22,164 nucleotides of DNA from JACKOF01 sp041571855 (GCA_041571855.1 JBFFTH010000014.1:1-22164), one strand, 5' to 3'; positions 1-8,272 are shown, counted from the first letter of the stretch. The notes: generated by a model not told the origin, from the letters alone. A program made the numbers and translations.

Positions 1-267
1 CTGGGGACCCTGTTTGGCATTGAAGGGGCTGATGAAAACGTCATTTCACTGGCCGAAAATATCCAGAATAGCGGCCTTCCCGTCGGGGCGGGGCTGTCGT
101 TGCTGGTGTTTTTCGCCATTGCCCTGCAATGTGTGTCTACCATGGCAGTGTTGCGTCGGGAAACGGGTTCATGGCGCCTGCCGGTGCAAATGTTTGTCGC
201 CTACAGCTTCCTCGCCTATGGCGCGGCCTGGATTGTATTCCAGCTTTCCGTTTTGCTCACGGCTTAG
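1..267 (+). CDS. feoB: Ferrous iron transport protein B, C-terminal fragment (cut by window edge)
   Basis: The reading frame is open from the first base and ends at TAG 265-267, giving the last 88 residues of a longer protein whose start lies outside the window. The stretch ALQCVSTMAVLRRETGSW, followed by a hydrophobic helix ending AWIVFQL, is the conserved C-terminal signature of FeoB, the GTPase-coupled inner-membrane Fe(II) permease. Two membrane segments are visible, roughly residues 33-50 and 67-85 of the fragment. The G domain and the gating cysteines are not in view. Its stop codon overlaps that of the convergent sixA gene (TTAG at 264-267). FeoB genes are commonly repressed by Fur, but its promoter is not visible here. 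The family assignment is firm because the signature is very specific. Confidence 0.9.
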   Translation: MGTLFGIEGADENVISLAENIQNSGLPVGAGLSLLVFFAIALQCVSTMAVLRRETGSWRLPVQMFVAYSFLAYGAAWIVFQLSVLLTA

Positions 268-776
268 GCTCCTGACTGAATTTCTTCCCTTCTTTTCGGG
301 TTCAGATAAAACACGATTTCTGCACAGCCACTCTCCAGTTCCTGCCAGCGGTCAATATTTAGCTGTAGCTGCACTATCCCGCAGCTCGGAATGTTGTAAA
401 AGCCCTCACCAGAAAGGTAGTTCACCAGGTCAGTCAGCGCCGGATTGTGACCTGCCACCGCGATATTATCCTCTGTTTCATCCAGGCCTCGCAGCCAGCC
501 CAGAATACCCGCATGACTGAAAGTATAGAGTTCCTCCTCCAGCTGTATCTGCTCAGTTGGATAACCGATCGCCTCGGCAATCCGTCCAGCCGTGGTGCGC
601 GCCCGCTTTGCCGGGCTGGAATAAATACGGCTGAAGGTCACACCGAGACTCAACAGGCGTTCCCCCATGTCCGGGGCATTGCTGCGGCCACGGCTATTCA
701 GCGGGCGATCAATATCCGCCAGTGACGGGTCGGCCCAACTGGATTTTGCATGTCGTATAAATGTCAGGGTTTTCAT
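264..776 (-). CDS. sixA: SixA-type phosphohistidine phosphatase (histidine phosphatase superfamily)
   Basis: This 170-residue protein begins MKTLTFIRHAKSSW, the RH(A/G) motif of the histidine phosphatase branch, with the predicted nucleophile His9 and phosphate-binding Arg8. SSPAKRARTTA (about residues 53-63) and VAGHNPAL with the second histidine (His110) complete the pocket. The length is that of the short SixA subfamily, which in E. coli dephosphorylates phosphohistidine on phosphotransferase proteins such as NPr. Whether this protein has that substrate is inference. The frame is open 13 codons further upstream, but the ATG at 776 was chosen because family members start directly at this beta strand. 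It converges on feoB, and the two stop codons overlap. The upstream region (777-1098) is shared with the divergent yffB gene. Confidence 0.88.
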   Translation of the reverse strand: MKTLTFIRHAKSSWADPSLADIDRPLNSRGRSNAPDMGERLLSLGVTFSRIYSSPAKRARTTAGRIAEAIGYPTEQIQLEEELYTFSHAGILGWLRGLDETEDNIAVAGHNPALTDLVNYLSGEGFYNIPSCGIVQLQLNIDRWQELESGCAEIVFYLNPKRREEIQSGA

Positions 777-1098
777 TGCTCTTCGCACCTGGGAAAGACT
801 AATCTGCAAGATCAAAAAAACGGCAACCGTGCCATCAGGGCATCTGCAAAGCTATACGCCTAACTTCGCGGAGGTCGCCCGGTGCCCGCCATGAACAGTC
901 GCAGCTGCCCCGCCACGCTCTTCTGATTATCCATTCAACAAACATTGACCCCTCATCAGGCAAGCCCAGCCGCTGGCAATGGATAGCAGTCAAACTGCAG
1001 TGAACAGTATAGTCAAGAATGGGCAATATCTACTGCAGTCCACCTCCAGCCATGATTCTGTTAAAATAGCCGCCTTTTCAGGGGATACACAACAGCCA
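777..1098. other. Intergenic region between divergent sixA and yffB
   Basis: This 322-base region separates two divergent genes. Short open frames run through it, but none has a recognisable protein, a ribosome binding site or a conserved-looking start. No tRNA cloverleaf, strong hairpin or direct repeat was seen. The part nearest yffB carries a plausible -10 box (1062-1067). The rest holds nothing I can name. Confidence 0.5.
1039..1067 (+). promoter_or_regulatory. Possible promoter of the yffB-dapD unit
   Basis: TAAAAT at 1062-1067 is a good -10 element, 32 bases before the yffB start. A hexamer at the correct 17-base spacing (TCCACC, 1039-1044) matches the -35 consensus at only three of six positions. 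The call therefore rests mainly on the -10 box and its position in the only gap upstream of the gene. Confidence 0.35.
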
Positions 1099-1446
1099 AT
1101 GACAACCCTCTACGGCATCAAAAATTGCGATACCATCAGGAAAGCTCGCAAGTGGCTGGAATCAAACGGGGTCAATTATGCATTTCATGATGTCCGCAGC
1201 GACGGCATTGACTCCGAAACAGTTGCAAAGTGGGTGAATTACGCAGGTTGGGAGAAGGTACTCAACAAACGGGGCACCACCTGGCGACAGTTGGCCGAAG
1301 AGGTAAAAAACAATGTCAGCGGAGAAAATATCGTCGACCTTCTGACTGAACACCCAACCATGATCAAGCGACCTGTGCTGGAAACAGGCAGTATCATTGA
1401 AATCGGCTTCAGCGAAGCACGCTATCGAGAACTGTTTAATACCTAA
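1099..1446 (+). CDS. yffB: ArsC/Spx-family thioredoxin-fold protein (YffB type)
   Basis: This 115-residue protein has the arsenate reductase/Spx fold. Its N-terminal motif YGIKNCDTIRKARKWL contains a single cysteine (Cys10), where ArsC has its catalytic cysteine. The conserved PTMIKRPVLE segment has the basic residue Arg91. The length and the motif order match E. coli YffB, a glutathione-dependent-reductase-like protein of unclear physiological role, rather than a bona fide arsenate reductase. In gammaproteobacteria this gene commonly sits just before dapE or dapD, as here: dapD starts 18 bases downstream. The frame is open 40 codons upstream of the chosen ATG, but that extension lacks family similarity and runs into the promoter region. 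A direct role in lysine synthesis is not established. Confidence 0.85.
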   Translation: MTTLYGIKNCDTIRKARKWLESNGVNYAFHDVRSDGIDSETVAKWVNYAGWEKVLNKRGTTWRQLAEEVKNNVSGENIVDLLTEHPTMIKRPVLETGSIIEIGFSEARYRELFNT

Positions 1447-1464
1447 GTTTAAGGAAACAAAAAG

Positions 1465-2499
1465 ATGACTCCACTGTTTAGTTTTGGACTCGGTGTCGGC
1501 ACCGTCAACAGCAAAGGTGACTGGCTGGAGGTTTTCTACCCGCAGCCGATGATTAACGGCAGCGAAGCGCTGCACAAGGCGCTCTCGGCGACCATTGGCT
1601 ATACTGGCGGCAGCCAGGCCACCGCTCTCAACGATGAAGCCCTGGCCAAGCTGGTGAACGCACTGGAGGCTGCCGGAGAAGACGAACAGGCCTTTATCGC
1701 CGAACAATTACAACGCAGTGAGCGCCCCGCTGTGGCCTGTGTTCTGGAAACGGATTCGGCGCCGACGTCGGTGCCCGAGGCCTACTTGAAACTGCAGCTG
1801 ATCTCACACCGGCTGGTCAAGCCCCACGGCACAGATCTGAGCGGCATCTTCGGCGTGCTGCCCAATGTCGCCTGGACCAGTGAAGGCGCCATAGATATAA
1901 ATGAACTGGCTGACCGCCAATTTGAGGCCCGCCTGCTCGGAAAAACCCTGTCGGTCGACTGCATCGACAAGTTCCCGAAAATGACCGACTACGTCGTGCC
2001 CGCCGGAGTGCGGATTGCCGACACAGCGCGAGTCCGCCTCGGGGCCTACATTGGCGACGGAACCACCATCATGCACGAGGGCTTCGTCAACTTTAACGCC
2101 GGCGCCGAGGGCCCGAATATGATTGAAGGCCGTATTTCGGCCGGCGTCTTTGTCGGTGCCGGTTCCGACCTGGGCGGCGGTTGCTCCACCATGGGCACCC
2201 TCTCCGGTGGCGGCAATATCGTGATTTCCATCGGCAAGGAGTGCCTGCTTGGCGCCAATGCCGGTGTCGGCATCCCGCTGGGAGATCGCTGCACGGTGGA
2301 ATCGGGGCTCTATATCACGGCGGGAACCAAGGTGGTGGTGCTGGACGACCACGGCGAACCCGTATCTGAAAGCAAAGCCCGGGATCTGTCCGGCGAGAGC
2401 GATCTGCTGTTTCGTCGCAACTCAGTGACCGGTGCAGTGGAATGCCTGACCAACAAATCTGTAGTGGAACTCAACGAAGCCCTGCACAGCAGCAACTAG
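1465..2499 (+). CDS. dapD: 2,3,4,5-tetrahydropyridine-2,6-dicarboxylate N-succinyltransferase
   Basis: DapD transfers succinyl from succinyl-CoA to tetrahydrodipicolinate, a step of the succinylase branch of the DAP/lysine pathway in the cytoplasm. The 344-residue length and the start MTPLFSFGLGVGT match the longer DapD type of Pseudomonas and relatives, not the shorter (~274 residue) E. coli type. From about residue 175 onward the protein shows the hexapeptide-repeat pattern of a left-handed beta helix, with GAYIGDGTTIMHEGFVN, GVFVGAGSDLGGG and GANAGVGIPLGD. An AAGGA ribosome site (1451-1455) lies 9 bases before the ATG. It follows yffB by 18 bases and is likely cotranscribed with it. A terminator follows at 2526. 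dapE, encoding the enzyme two steps later, is next. Confidence 0.95.
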   Translation: MTPLFSFGLGVGTVNSKGDWLEVFYPQPMINGSEALHKALSATIGYTGGSQATALNDEALAKLVNALEAAGEDEQAFIAEQLQRSERPAVACVLETDSAPTSVPEAYLKLQLISHRLVKPHGTDLSGIFGVLPNVAWTSEGAIDINELADRQFEARLLGKTLSVDCIDKFPKMTDYVVPAGVRIADTARVRLGAYIGDGTTIMHEGFVNFNAGAEGPNMIEGRISAGVFVGAGSDLGGGCSTMGTLSGGGNIVISIGKECLLGANAGVGIPLGDRCTVESGLYITAGTKVVVLDDHGEPVSESKARDLSGESDLLFRRNSVTGAVECLTNKSVVELNEALHSSN

Positions 2500-2525
2500 C
2501 CTGGACAGCCATGCATCTCATGTCA

Positions 2526-2557
2526 CCCCGACTGGTTGAACCTGGTCGGGGTTTTTT
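2526..2557 (+). terminator. Rho-independent terminator after dapD
   Basis: The arms CCCCGAC (2526-2532) and GTCGGGG (2545-2551) pair perfectly around a 12-base loop and are followed directly by six T residues (2552-2557). The hairpin lies 27 bases after the dapD stop, so most transcripts probably end here and dapE needs its own promoter or read-through. Confidence 0.9.
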
Positions 2558-2716
2558 ATTGCAACAATTCCCTGCGGGTGTTTGAGAGACCGACTTCTGC
2601 CGCAGCCGGGCCCGAACCATGCCAACAAAAACGATCAGCAGAGGAAACTGACCCCTAGCCGGCAATCCAGTGGGCCGTTACACTTAGGCGCTGGCAAACC
2701 AGTACCTGGACTCTCA

Positions 2717-3859
2717 ATGAGCACGCTCTCCCCAACTGTCGATCTGGCCTGCAGGCTGATCAGTCGACAATCCGTTTCTCCGGAGGATGCCGGCTGCCAG
2801 CAGCTAATGATAGAACGGCTTGAAAATCTCGGCTTTTCTGTCGTCAGACTGCCCTTTGGCGATGTGGAAAACTTCTGGGCAGTGAAGGGGAAAGACGGGC
2901 CAACGCTTTGCTTCGCCGGACACACCGACGTGGTGCCACCCGGCAAGGCCACCGAGTGGCAAACACCGCCCTTCGAGCCGACGATCAGGGACGGCGTACT
3001 CTACGGACGCGGCGCGGCAGACATGAAAGGCTCGCTCGCGGCGATGATCACCGCCGTTGAAAACTTCACTGCCGAACACCCCGACCACAGTGGCCGGATT
3101 GCCTTCCTGATCACCAGTGACGAAGAAGCCGCTGCCGTGGATGGCACAGTCAAGGTGGTAGAGTGGTTGCGCCAGCAAAGCATCACTCCCGACTGGTGTC
3201 TTGTCGGCGAGCCATCGAGCAGCAAAAGGGTTGGCGACGTGATAAAAAACGGTCGCCGCGGATCCCTCGGGGGCAAGCTGACAATCAAAGGCACCCAGGG
3301 GCATGTCGCCTATCCGCAACTGGCCGACAACCCGATTCACCTTGCCGCCCCGGCGCTGGTGGAGATGGCGGCCGAGACCTGGGACAACGGCAACGAATTC
3401 TTCCCCGCCACCAGCTTCCAGATTTCCAATATCCAGGGCGGCACCGGTGCCACCAATGTCATTCCCGGCGAGCTGCAGGTAATCTTCAACTTCCGTTTTT
3501 CTACCGAAGTCACGGAACAGCAGTTGCGGGAGAGAACCGAGGCGATACTGAACCGGCACGAGCTACGCTATACGATCGACTGGAGCCTGAGCGGCCAGCC
3601 CTTCCTGACGAAAGAAGGAGCTTTGGTCGAAGCCGCCGCTGAGGCAATTCAGGAAGTGACGGGCACCCCGACCGAACTCTCAACGGCCGGCGGCACCTCT
3701 GACGGGCGCTTTATCGCACCCCTTGGCACACAGGTGGTGGAACTGGGCCCGGTGAATGAAACCATTCACAAGGTAAACGAGTGTGTACGCGTTGCAGACC
3801 TGGACACGCTCAGTGTAATTTTTCAGCGCATCATGGAGAAATTACTGGTTCAGGGCTGA
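2717..3859 (+). CDS. dapE: Succinyl-diaminopimelate desuccinylase
   Basis: DapE hydrolyses N-succinyl-L,L-DAP to L,L-DAP and succinate using a two-zinc centre. The 380-residue protein has the M20 peptidase-family ligands in order: FAGHTDVVPPG (His69, Asp71), GRGAADMKGS (Asp102, bridging), TSDEEAAA (catalytic Glu136 and ligand Glu137), GEPSS (Glu165) and NETIHKVNE (His350). The insertion between these is the lid/dimerisation domain. The frame is open a further 45 codons upstream, but family members begin close to the SPTVDLACRLI helix, so the ATG at 2717 is preferred. No strong ribosome site precedes it. Together with yffB and dapD it makes a lysine/peptidoglycan block, although the dapD terminator separates the transcripts. 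The next gene, ppk1, starts about 95 bases later. Confidence 0.94.
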   Translation: MSTLSPTVDLACRLISRQSVSPEDAGCQQLMIERLENLGFSVVRLPFGDVENFWAVKGKDGPTLCFAGHTDVVPPGKATEWQTPPFEPTIRDGVLYGRGAADMKGSLAAMITAVENFTAEHPDHSGRIAFLITSDEEAAAVDGTVKVVEWLRQQSITPDWCLVGEPSSSKRVGDVIKNGRRGSLGGKLTIKGTQGHVAYPQLADNPIHLAAPALVEMAAETWDNGNEFFPATSFQISNIQGGTGATNVIPGELQVIFNFRFSTEVTEQQLRERTEAILNRHELRYTIDWSLSGQPFLTKEGALVEAAAEAIQEVTGTPTELSTAGGTSDGRFIAPLGTQVVELGPVNETIHKVNECVRVADLDTLSVIFQRIMEKLLVQG

Positions 3860-3954
3860 CCCGGGATTGTTTTCCCATGACTTAGGCATAAAAGTGCTAC
3901 GGGTAAAATAATCGACTGTTCTGTTAAAGCATGAAAACTATAGGCGTTGGAACT

Positions 3955-6009
3955 ATGGCAGACGAGTTTACTTATTTCCCCTACCAGTTGAGCTGGATCT
4001 CCTTCAACAACCGCGTCTTGCAGGAAGCTGCTGACACCAGCAACCCCGTCATTGAGCGGCTGCGTTTCCTGGGCATTTTTTCGAACAATCAGGATGAGTT
4101 CTTCCGGGTCCGGGTCGCTGACCTGCAAAGGGAAGCGGAGCTGGCAGCAGTCAGAGGAGACGACAAGACAGCGATAAAATTACTGCGCAAGGTGCAAAAA
4201 AGAATCTCCGAATCCACCGACCTCTTCAGCGAGATTCACAGCGAAATCAATGCGGAAATGAGCCGCAGAAAAATTCACGTTCTGACCGAAGAAAAGCTCT
4301 CTCAAAACCAGGGCAGGTGGCTAAAAAACTATTTTCGCATCAACATTCTGCCCCACATAGTGCCCCTCTGGATCGAACCGGAATCAGATCTGGGCCATCA
4401 GGTAAACGACCGCGACTCGTACCTGGTGGTGGAAATCAGGGTTAAGTTTAACAGCCATTTTGCCCTGATCGATATTCCCAGCGGCCTGCCCCGTTTTATC
4501 CAGATCCTGTCCGATGAGTCCCGTGCGAAAAAATATTACATGCTGATCGATGATGTAATTCGTTACTGCATGGACGACATTTTCGGCCATATGTTCAAGC
4601 CGGAAAAGATGCGTGCCTGGTCGATGAAAATCAATCGCGATGCGGAGTACCAGCTGGACAACGATCTGGATACCGCACTGCTGGAAAAAATGGCAATGGG
4701 CGTCAAGCAGCGCCAGCTATCGGAACCGATACGCTTCAGCTTCGACAAAAGCATGCCCTATCAAGTGCAAAACCTGCTGGCCAACAAGCTCGGCTTTGAT
4801 GAGCTCGACAGCCTGGTGCCCGGTGGCCGCTACCGCAACCTGCGCGACTTCATCGGTTTCCCGAACCTCGGTCCAAAGTACCTGGAGAACGTGCCGATCG
4901 CGCCGATCAAGACTTCTCAGTTCGCAGATCACATCACCGTATTCGACGCCATCAGCAACGAAGATATCCTGCTTTACTATCCCTACCACCAATTCAACCA
5001 TTTTTCGGAGTTTGTACGTCAGGCCGCATTTGACCCCGCCGTGACTGAAATACGCATCAATGTCTACCGCGTGGCTGATCATTCTCTGATCGTCGACAGC
5101 CTGCTCGATGCCGCGCGCAACGGTAAAAAAGTGGTGGTCAATGTGGAGCTCAAGGCTCGCTTTGATGAATCGCACAATATTGAACTCTCTGAGCAACTTG
5201 CCGATGCCGGCATCAAGGTCACACTCGGGATACCGACACTCAAAGTTCACTCGAAACTCTGCCTGGTTGTAAGGCGTGAAGGCAACGCGGACAAGCTCTA
5301 TGCCCATGTCGGCACCGGCAATTTCAATGAAGACACTGCACGCATCTATACCGATTTTTCACTGTTTACTGCTCACCAGGAAATCTGCCAGGAAGTACGC
5401 AATGTGTTTACCTATATTGAATACAGCTTCAGGCGCTTTGACTTTGAGCACCTGATGGTGTCGCCGGTAAACACGCGCGACAAGCTGATGGAGCTGATAG
5501 AGGATGAAATCAGAACTGCCAGAAAAGGCAAGAAAGCCGCGATTGACATCAAGGTAAACAACCTGGTCGACCAGGGGCTGATCGACGCTCTCTACAATGC
5601 CAGCAATGCGGGGGTCAAAATCCGCCTGATCGTGCGCGGCATGTGCTCCCTCATTCCCGGACAGGATGGGATGTCGGAGAATATAACCGCCATCAGCATT
5701 GTCGACCGCTTTCTGGAGCACCCGCGGGTGATGGTATTCCACAATCATGGCGATCCGAAGGTATTTATTTCATCGGCGGACTGGATGACCCGCAATATTG
5801 ACCGGCGTGTTGAAGTGGGCTGTCCGATCTACAGCAAAAAACTTGCCAGGTGGATCATCGAAATTCTCGACCTGCAATTCCGGGATACCGTCAAAGCCCG
5901 CGTGATTGATGGCAAACAGAACAACAACTACGTCAAGCGCGGTAACCGGAAAAAAATTCGCTCACAAATGGCGATCTACGATTATCTGAAGGGGCTTGAA
6001 AAGGGCTGA
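3955..6009 (+). CDS. ppk1: Polyphosphate kinase 1
   Basis: PPK1 reversibly polymerises the gamma phosphate of ATP into inorganic polyphosphate. The protein is about 684 residues, close to the E. coli enzyme (688). It keeps the N-terminal domain start QLSWISFNNRVLQEA, the head domain, and two phospholipase-D-like catalytic domains. LKVHSKLCL carries the autophosphorylated histidine (codon at 5248-5250, about residue 432). VFHNHGDPKVFISSADWMTRN carries the second conserved histidine region. An in-frame ATG at 3931 would add eight residues. The ATG at 3955 is preferred because it aligns better with the E. coli start and has a TAGG sequence 10 bases upstream. No phoU, ppx or Pho box was recognised nearby. 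It converges with rsmJ across a 27-base gap that has no visible terminator. Confidence 0.96.
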   Translation: MADEFTYFPYQLSWISFNNRVLQEAADTSNPVIERLRFLGIFSNNQDEFFRVRVADLQREAELAAVRGDDKTAIKLLRKVQKRISESTDLFSEIHSEINAEMSRRKIHVLTEEKLSQNQGRWLKNYFRINILPHIVPLWIEPESDLGHQVNDRDSYLVVEIRVKFNSHFALIDIPSGLPRFIQILSDESRAKKYYMLIDDVIRYCMDDIFGHMFKPEKMRAWSMKINRDAEYQLDNDLDTALLEKMAMGVKQRQLSEPIRFSFDKSMPYQVQNLLANKLGFDELDSLVPGGRYRNLRDFIGFPNLGPKYLENVPIAPIKTSQFADHITVFDAISNEDILLYYPYHQFNHFSEFVRQAAFDPAVTEIRINVYRVADHSLIVDSLLDAARNGKKVVVNVELKARFDESHNIELSEQLADAGIKVTLGIPTLKVHSKLCLVVRREGNADKLYAHVGTGNFNEDTARIYTDFSLFTAHQEICQEVRNVFTYIEYSFRRFDFEHLMVSPVNTRDKLMELIEDEIRTARKGKKAAIDIKVNNLVDQGLIDALYNASNAGVKIRLIVRGMCSLIPGQDGMSENITAISIVDRFLEHPRVMVFHNHGDPKVFISSADWMTRNIDRRVEVGCPIYSKKLARWIIEILDLQFRDTVKARVIDGKQNNNYVKRGNRKKIRSQMAIYDYLKGLEKG

Positions 6010-6036
6010 GCAATGGCTCTCGTTGTAACCCGGTTT

Positions 6037-6843
6037 CTAGACAGGCAGTTTCCTTATCGGATAAATATCAAAGCGGGTTGATTTTCCCTTCAACGAATAG
6101 CCCGGTTCCCTTGCCGCAAGAAATGGTGCATGGGCTGGCCTTTTGACCACTACCCGGTAGCGCACCCTCTCTAAAGCCAGCGCCAGCAGCGAATCCGCAT
6201 CTTCATTTCCACCGACCAGCTGGTGGAAAACCTGCATCTCTTTTCTTACCTTGGCGGACTTTTCTCGCGGTGGGAACATCGGGTCGAGATAAATAATATC
6301 GGGCAAATCGGGCTCGGTTAGCGCGCGCAGATAATCCGCAGCCTCGGATCTAACAAGCGCCATCCTTTCCAGTGTGACCTGCAGATCTGCATCGTCCCGC
6401 TCATCTTTTGCCCGCGCCAGACCGTCGGCCAACAGCGCATGAACAACAGCATGGCGCTCCACCATGGTAACCCTCGCGCCCAGCGCCGCCAGCACAAAAG
6501 CATCCTGCCCAAGACCCGCCGTGAGATCGAGCACCCGGGGCTTGAAACCTTTTTTGTTAAGGCCCACAGCTTTGGCGATATCCTGCCCCCTGCCACCGCC
6601 GTAAAGCCGTCGGTGCCTGGCACTACCGGAGGCAAAATCACAGCGCACCGCGCCCGGCGCCTTTGGGCCCGGCAGCTTCAGAGACAGGCCACCGCCATCC
6701 AGGCAAAGCGCCAGGGCGAAATCATCCGGTTCAGTCGCTGCTTCGCGGCAGGCAGGAACACCGAGTTCCGCTGCAAGCAAATCGGCCCGGTGTTCAAAGC
6801 CGGGCCGAGGTAGGATGACCATGTTGCAAGTATCTGCAGTCAC
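6037..6843 (-). CDS. rsmJ: 16S rRNA (guanine-N2 G1516) methyltransferase
   Basis: RsmJ methylates N2 of G1516 in 16S rRNA using S-adenosylmethionine. The family signatures are all present: ARHRRLYGGGRGQDIAKAVG, then the SAM-binding loop VLDLTAGLGQDAFVLA, the catalytic-type segment YLDPMFPPREKSAKVRKEM, and the C-terminal KGKSTRFDIY. The length of 268 residues fits the family (E. coli 250). The start chosen is GTG at 6843, because GTGA there overlaps the TGA of the upstream lipoprotein gene (6840-6842), an arrangement typical of translational coupling. An ATG at 6822 would give a protein seven residues shorter and is the alternative. It is therefore probably cotranscribed with the OmpA-family lipoprotein, an unusual partner for an rRNA enzyme. 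Confidence 0.93.
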   Translation of the reverse strand: MTADTCNMVILPRPGFEHRADLLAAELGVPACREAATEPDDFALALCLDGGGLSLKLPGPKAPGAVRCDFASGSARHRRLYGGGRGQDIAKAVGLNKKGFKPRVLDLTAGLGQDAFVLAALGARVTMVERHAVVHALLADGLARAKDERDDADLQVTLERMALVRSEAADYLRALTEPDLPDIIYLDPMFPPREKSAKVRKEMQVFHQLVGGNEDADSLLALALERVRYRVVVKRPAHAPFLAAREPGYSLKGKSTRFDIYPIRKLPV

Positions 6844-7502
6844 CGCCCCAGGGGTACAAGCTCCAGTTCAACACGACGGTTGGCCTGGCGGCCCGCTGCC
6901 GTATCATTGCTGGCAATCGGGTAGCGCTCTCCGTACCCGGTGCTGTAGATGCGCCCATAGGCCACGCCATGGCTGGAAAGGAATTGACCAACACTGCCGG
7001 CACGGCGTTCACTGAGGGTCTGGTTATATTCAGAGCTGCCGGTGGAATCGGTGTGACCGGCGATGCGAATGTTGGTCTGGTCAAACTCAGCCAGCACAAC
7101 GGCGACAGACTCCAGGGTACCGTAGAACTCGGGGCGCACCTCGTGCCGATCCACGCCGAAGGTGATACTGGACGGCATCACCAGGCGGATATTATCCCCT
7201 TCGCGAACCACGCGAACGCCGCTGCCCTCGAGCTTCGCTCTCAGTGCGGCTTCCTGGCGATCCATGTAATAGCCAATTCCTCCGCCGATCGCCGCGCCGC
7301 CGAGAGCACCGGTGATGGCACCTTTCTCGCGATCATCGCTGCTGGCGGTTGCGGCACCGATCACCGCTCCCGCAAGGGCGCCGATACCGGCCCCCTTGGC
7401 TGTGTTACTGGTCTTCTGTTGACCGGTATAGGGGTCGATAGAAGTGCATCCGGCCAAAACCAGCACGAGTGCAACTACCATAAAATTAATCAACGTTTTC
7501 AT
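6840..7502 (-). CDS. OmpA-family lipoprotein with glycine-zipper domain (YiaD-like)
   Basis: This 220-residue protein starts with a lipoprotein signal peptide ending in LAGC (lipidated Cys19), so it should be anchored in a membrane facing the periplasm. Residues about 36-78 form a glycine-zipper region (GAGIGALAGAVIGAA and GALGGAAIGGGIGYYMD), often membrane-inserting or oligomerising. The C-terminal half (about 105-215) is an OmpA-like peptidoglycan-binding domain, with IRIAGHTDSTGSSEYN, LSERRAGSV and NRRVEL. This order is the one seen in E. coli YiaD and related proteins. GGAG lies upstream of the ATG. Its TGA overlaps the GTG of rsmJ. The role is probably to tether or stabilise the outer membrane on the cell wall, which is inference from the domains. 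Confidence 0.88.
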   Translation of the reverse strand: MKTLINFMVVALVLVLAGCTSIDPYTGQQKTSNTAKGAGIGALAGAVIGAATASSDDREKGAITGALGGAAIGGGIGYYMDRQEAALRAKLEGSGVRVVREGDNIRLVMPSSITFGVDRHEVRPEFYGTLESVAVVLAEFDQTNIRIAGHTDSTGSSEYNQTLSERRAGSVGQFLSSHGVAYGRIYSTGYGERYPIASNDTAAGRQANRRVELELVPLGR

Positions 7503-7671
7503 CTTTCAGTCTCCAAACACTATGTTAAAACTCTTTATCAGAATCCCGGCCCATCGGTTCTCTCCGCTAATGGAACTGGTCTAGAATTAGCTGTGTACCC
7601 TGCACCATTGTGAAACAGATACAGCAAACGGCAAGGGGATATTACACAGTTTTTCCATCGAGATATTCTCT

Positions 7672-8109
7672 ATGACAACAAAAAACCTGCTTTTTATTGC
7701 CGCATGCTGTTTGTTCATTTCCGGTTGCGAACGCTACACCGTCACTGTCAACGAGAAGACGGTCTACAATCCTCCCGCCCTTTACTCCGGGCACAAGATC
7801 AGCGACGCCGCACTCGCAGCCTGCGTTAATCAGGTCATCACTGACCAGCGCATCACCCGGGCAGAGCAGCTGACCCGGCTGAACTGCTCACATGCCGGGG
7901 TTGCCAGCATCGAGGGTATTACAGCGTTTACCGGTCTCAGGTTCCTGGATCTTTCGGACAATGCCATTGGGGATATTAAACCGCTGCTCTATCTGCCCTA
8001 TCTGGAAACAGTCAACCTGAAGGGCAATCCCGAATTCAGCTGTCAGGATGTAGAACTGCTCGCGAAACAGGTCAGCAACAGGCCCGAGCTCACCCACCCC
8101 TGCAAGTAG
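7672..8109 (+). CDS. Small leucine-rich-repeat lipoprotein of unknown function
   Basis: This 145-residue protein begins with a hydrophobic signal and the lipobox FISGC (Cys19), so it is likely a lipoprotein. After a linker, residues about 70-125 show leucine-rich repeats of the roughly 22-residue type: LTRLNCSHAGVASIEGI, LRFLDLSDNAIGDIKPL and LETVNLKGNPEFSC. The two late cysteines could form a disulfide, as LRR caps often do. Only about three repeats fit, so this is a short binding scaffold rather than a full solenoid. It is divergent from the OmpA-family lipoprotein, with 169 bases between the starts. No strong ribosome site is visible; only a weak GAGA precedes the ATG. I do not recognise a named family and assign no function. 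Confidence 0.75.
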   Translation: MTTKNLLFIAACCLFISGCERYTVTVNEKTVYNPPALYSGHKISDAALAACVNQVITDQRITRAEQLTRLNCSHAGVASIEGITAFTGLRFLDLSDNAIGDIKPLLYLPYLETVNLKGNPEFSCQDVELLAKQVSNRPELTHPCK

Positions 8110-8152
8110 TCAACCAATTTTACGCACTTAAGTTGACCAATGCCAGGGCAAG

Positions 8153-8175
8153 TTACCCACAGTATCTGTGGATAA
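8153..8175. promoter_or_regulatory. Inverted pair of DnaA boxes
   Basis: TGTGGATAA at 8167-8175 is the exact reverse complement of the high-affinity DnaA box TTATCCACA. TTACCCACA at 8153-8161, on the other strand, differs from that box by one base. Together with the adjacent G and C they form 10-base arms around a 3-base centre (TAT). Closely spaced inverted boxes occur in DnaA-reactivating DARS elements and in origins. The binding itself is inferred from the consensus. Confidence 0.7.
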
Positions 8176-8272
8176 CTCTGTTCATTACTTTTATAAAACT
8201 CGGCGTAATGACCGAAATGCCTGCACCAGCAACAGATTGATCATTTTTTATACAGATAAAAAAGCATATATA

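Noticed and set aside
979..1098. N-terminal extension of the yffB frame
   Set aside because: Family members start at MTTLYGIKNC-like sequence; the extension would include the promoter -10 box.
1099..1446. Arsenate resistance gene arsC
   Set aside because: Length, motif context and linkage to dapD fit the YffB subgroup, and no arsR or arsB lies nearby.
2804..3559. Open frame of 251 codons on the minus strand
   Set aside because: It is antisense to dapE, which has every metal ligand. The frame follows GC-rich third positions of the real gene.
3860..3954. Possible Pho box before ppk1
   Set aside because: A CTGTT-rich stretch is present, but two properly spaced CTGTCAT-like repeats are not. 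Only an unaccompanied TAAAAT (3904-3909) is promoter-like.
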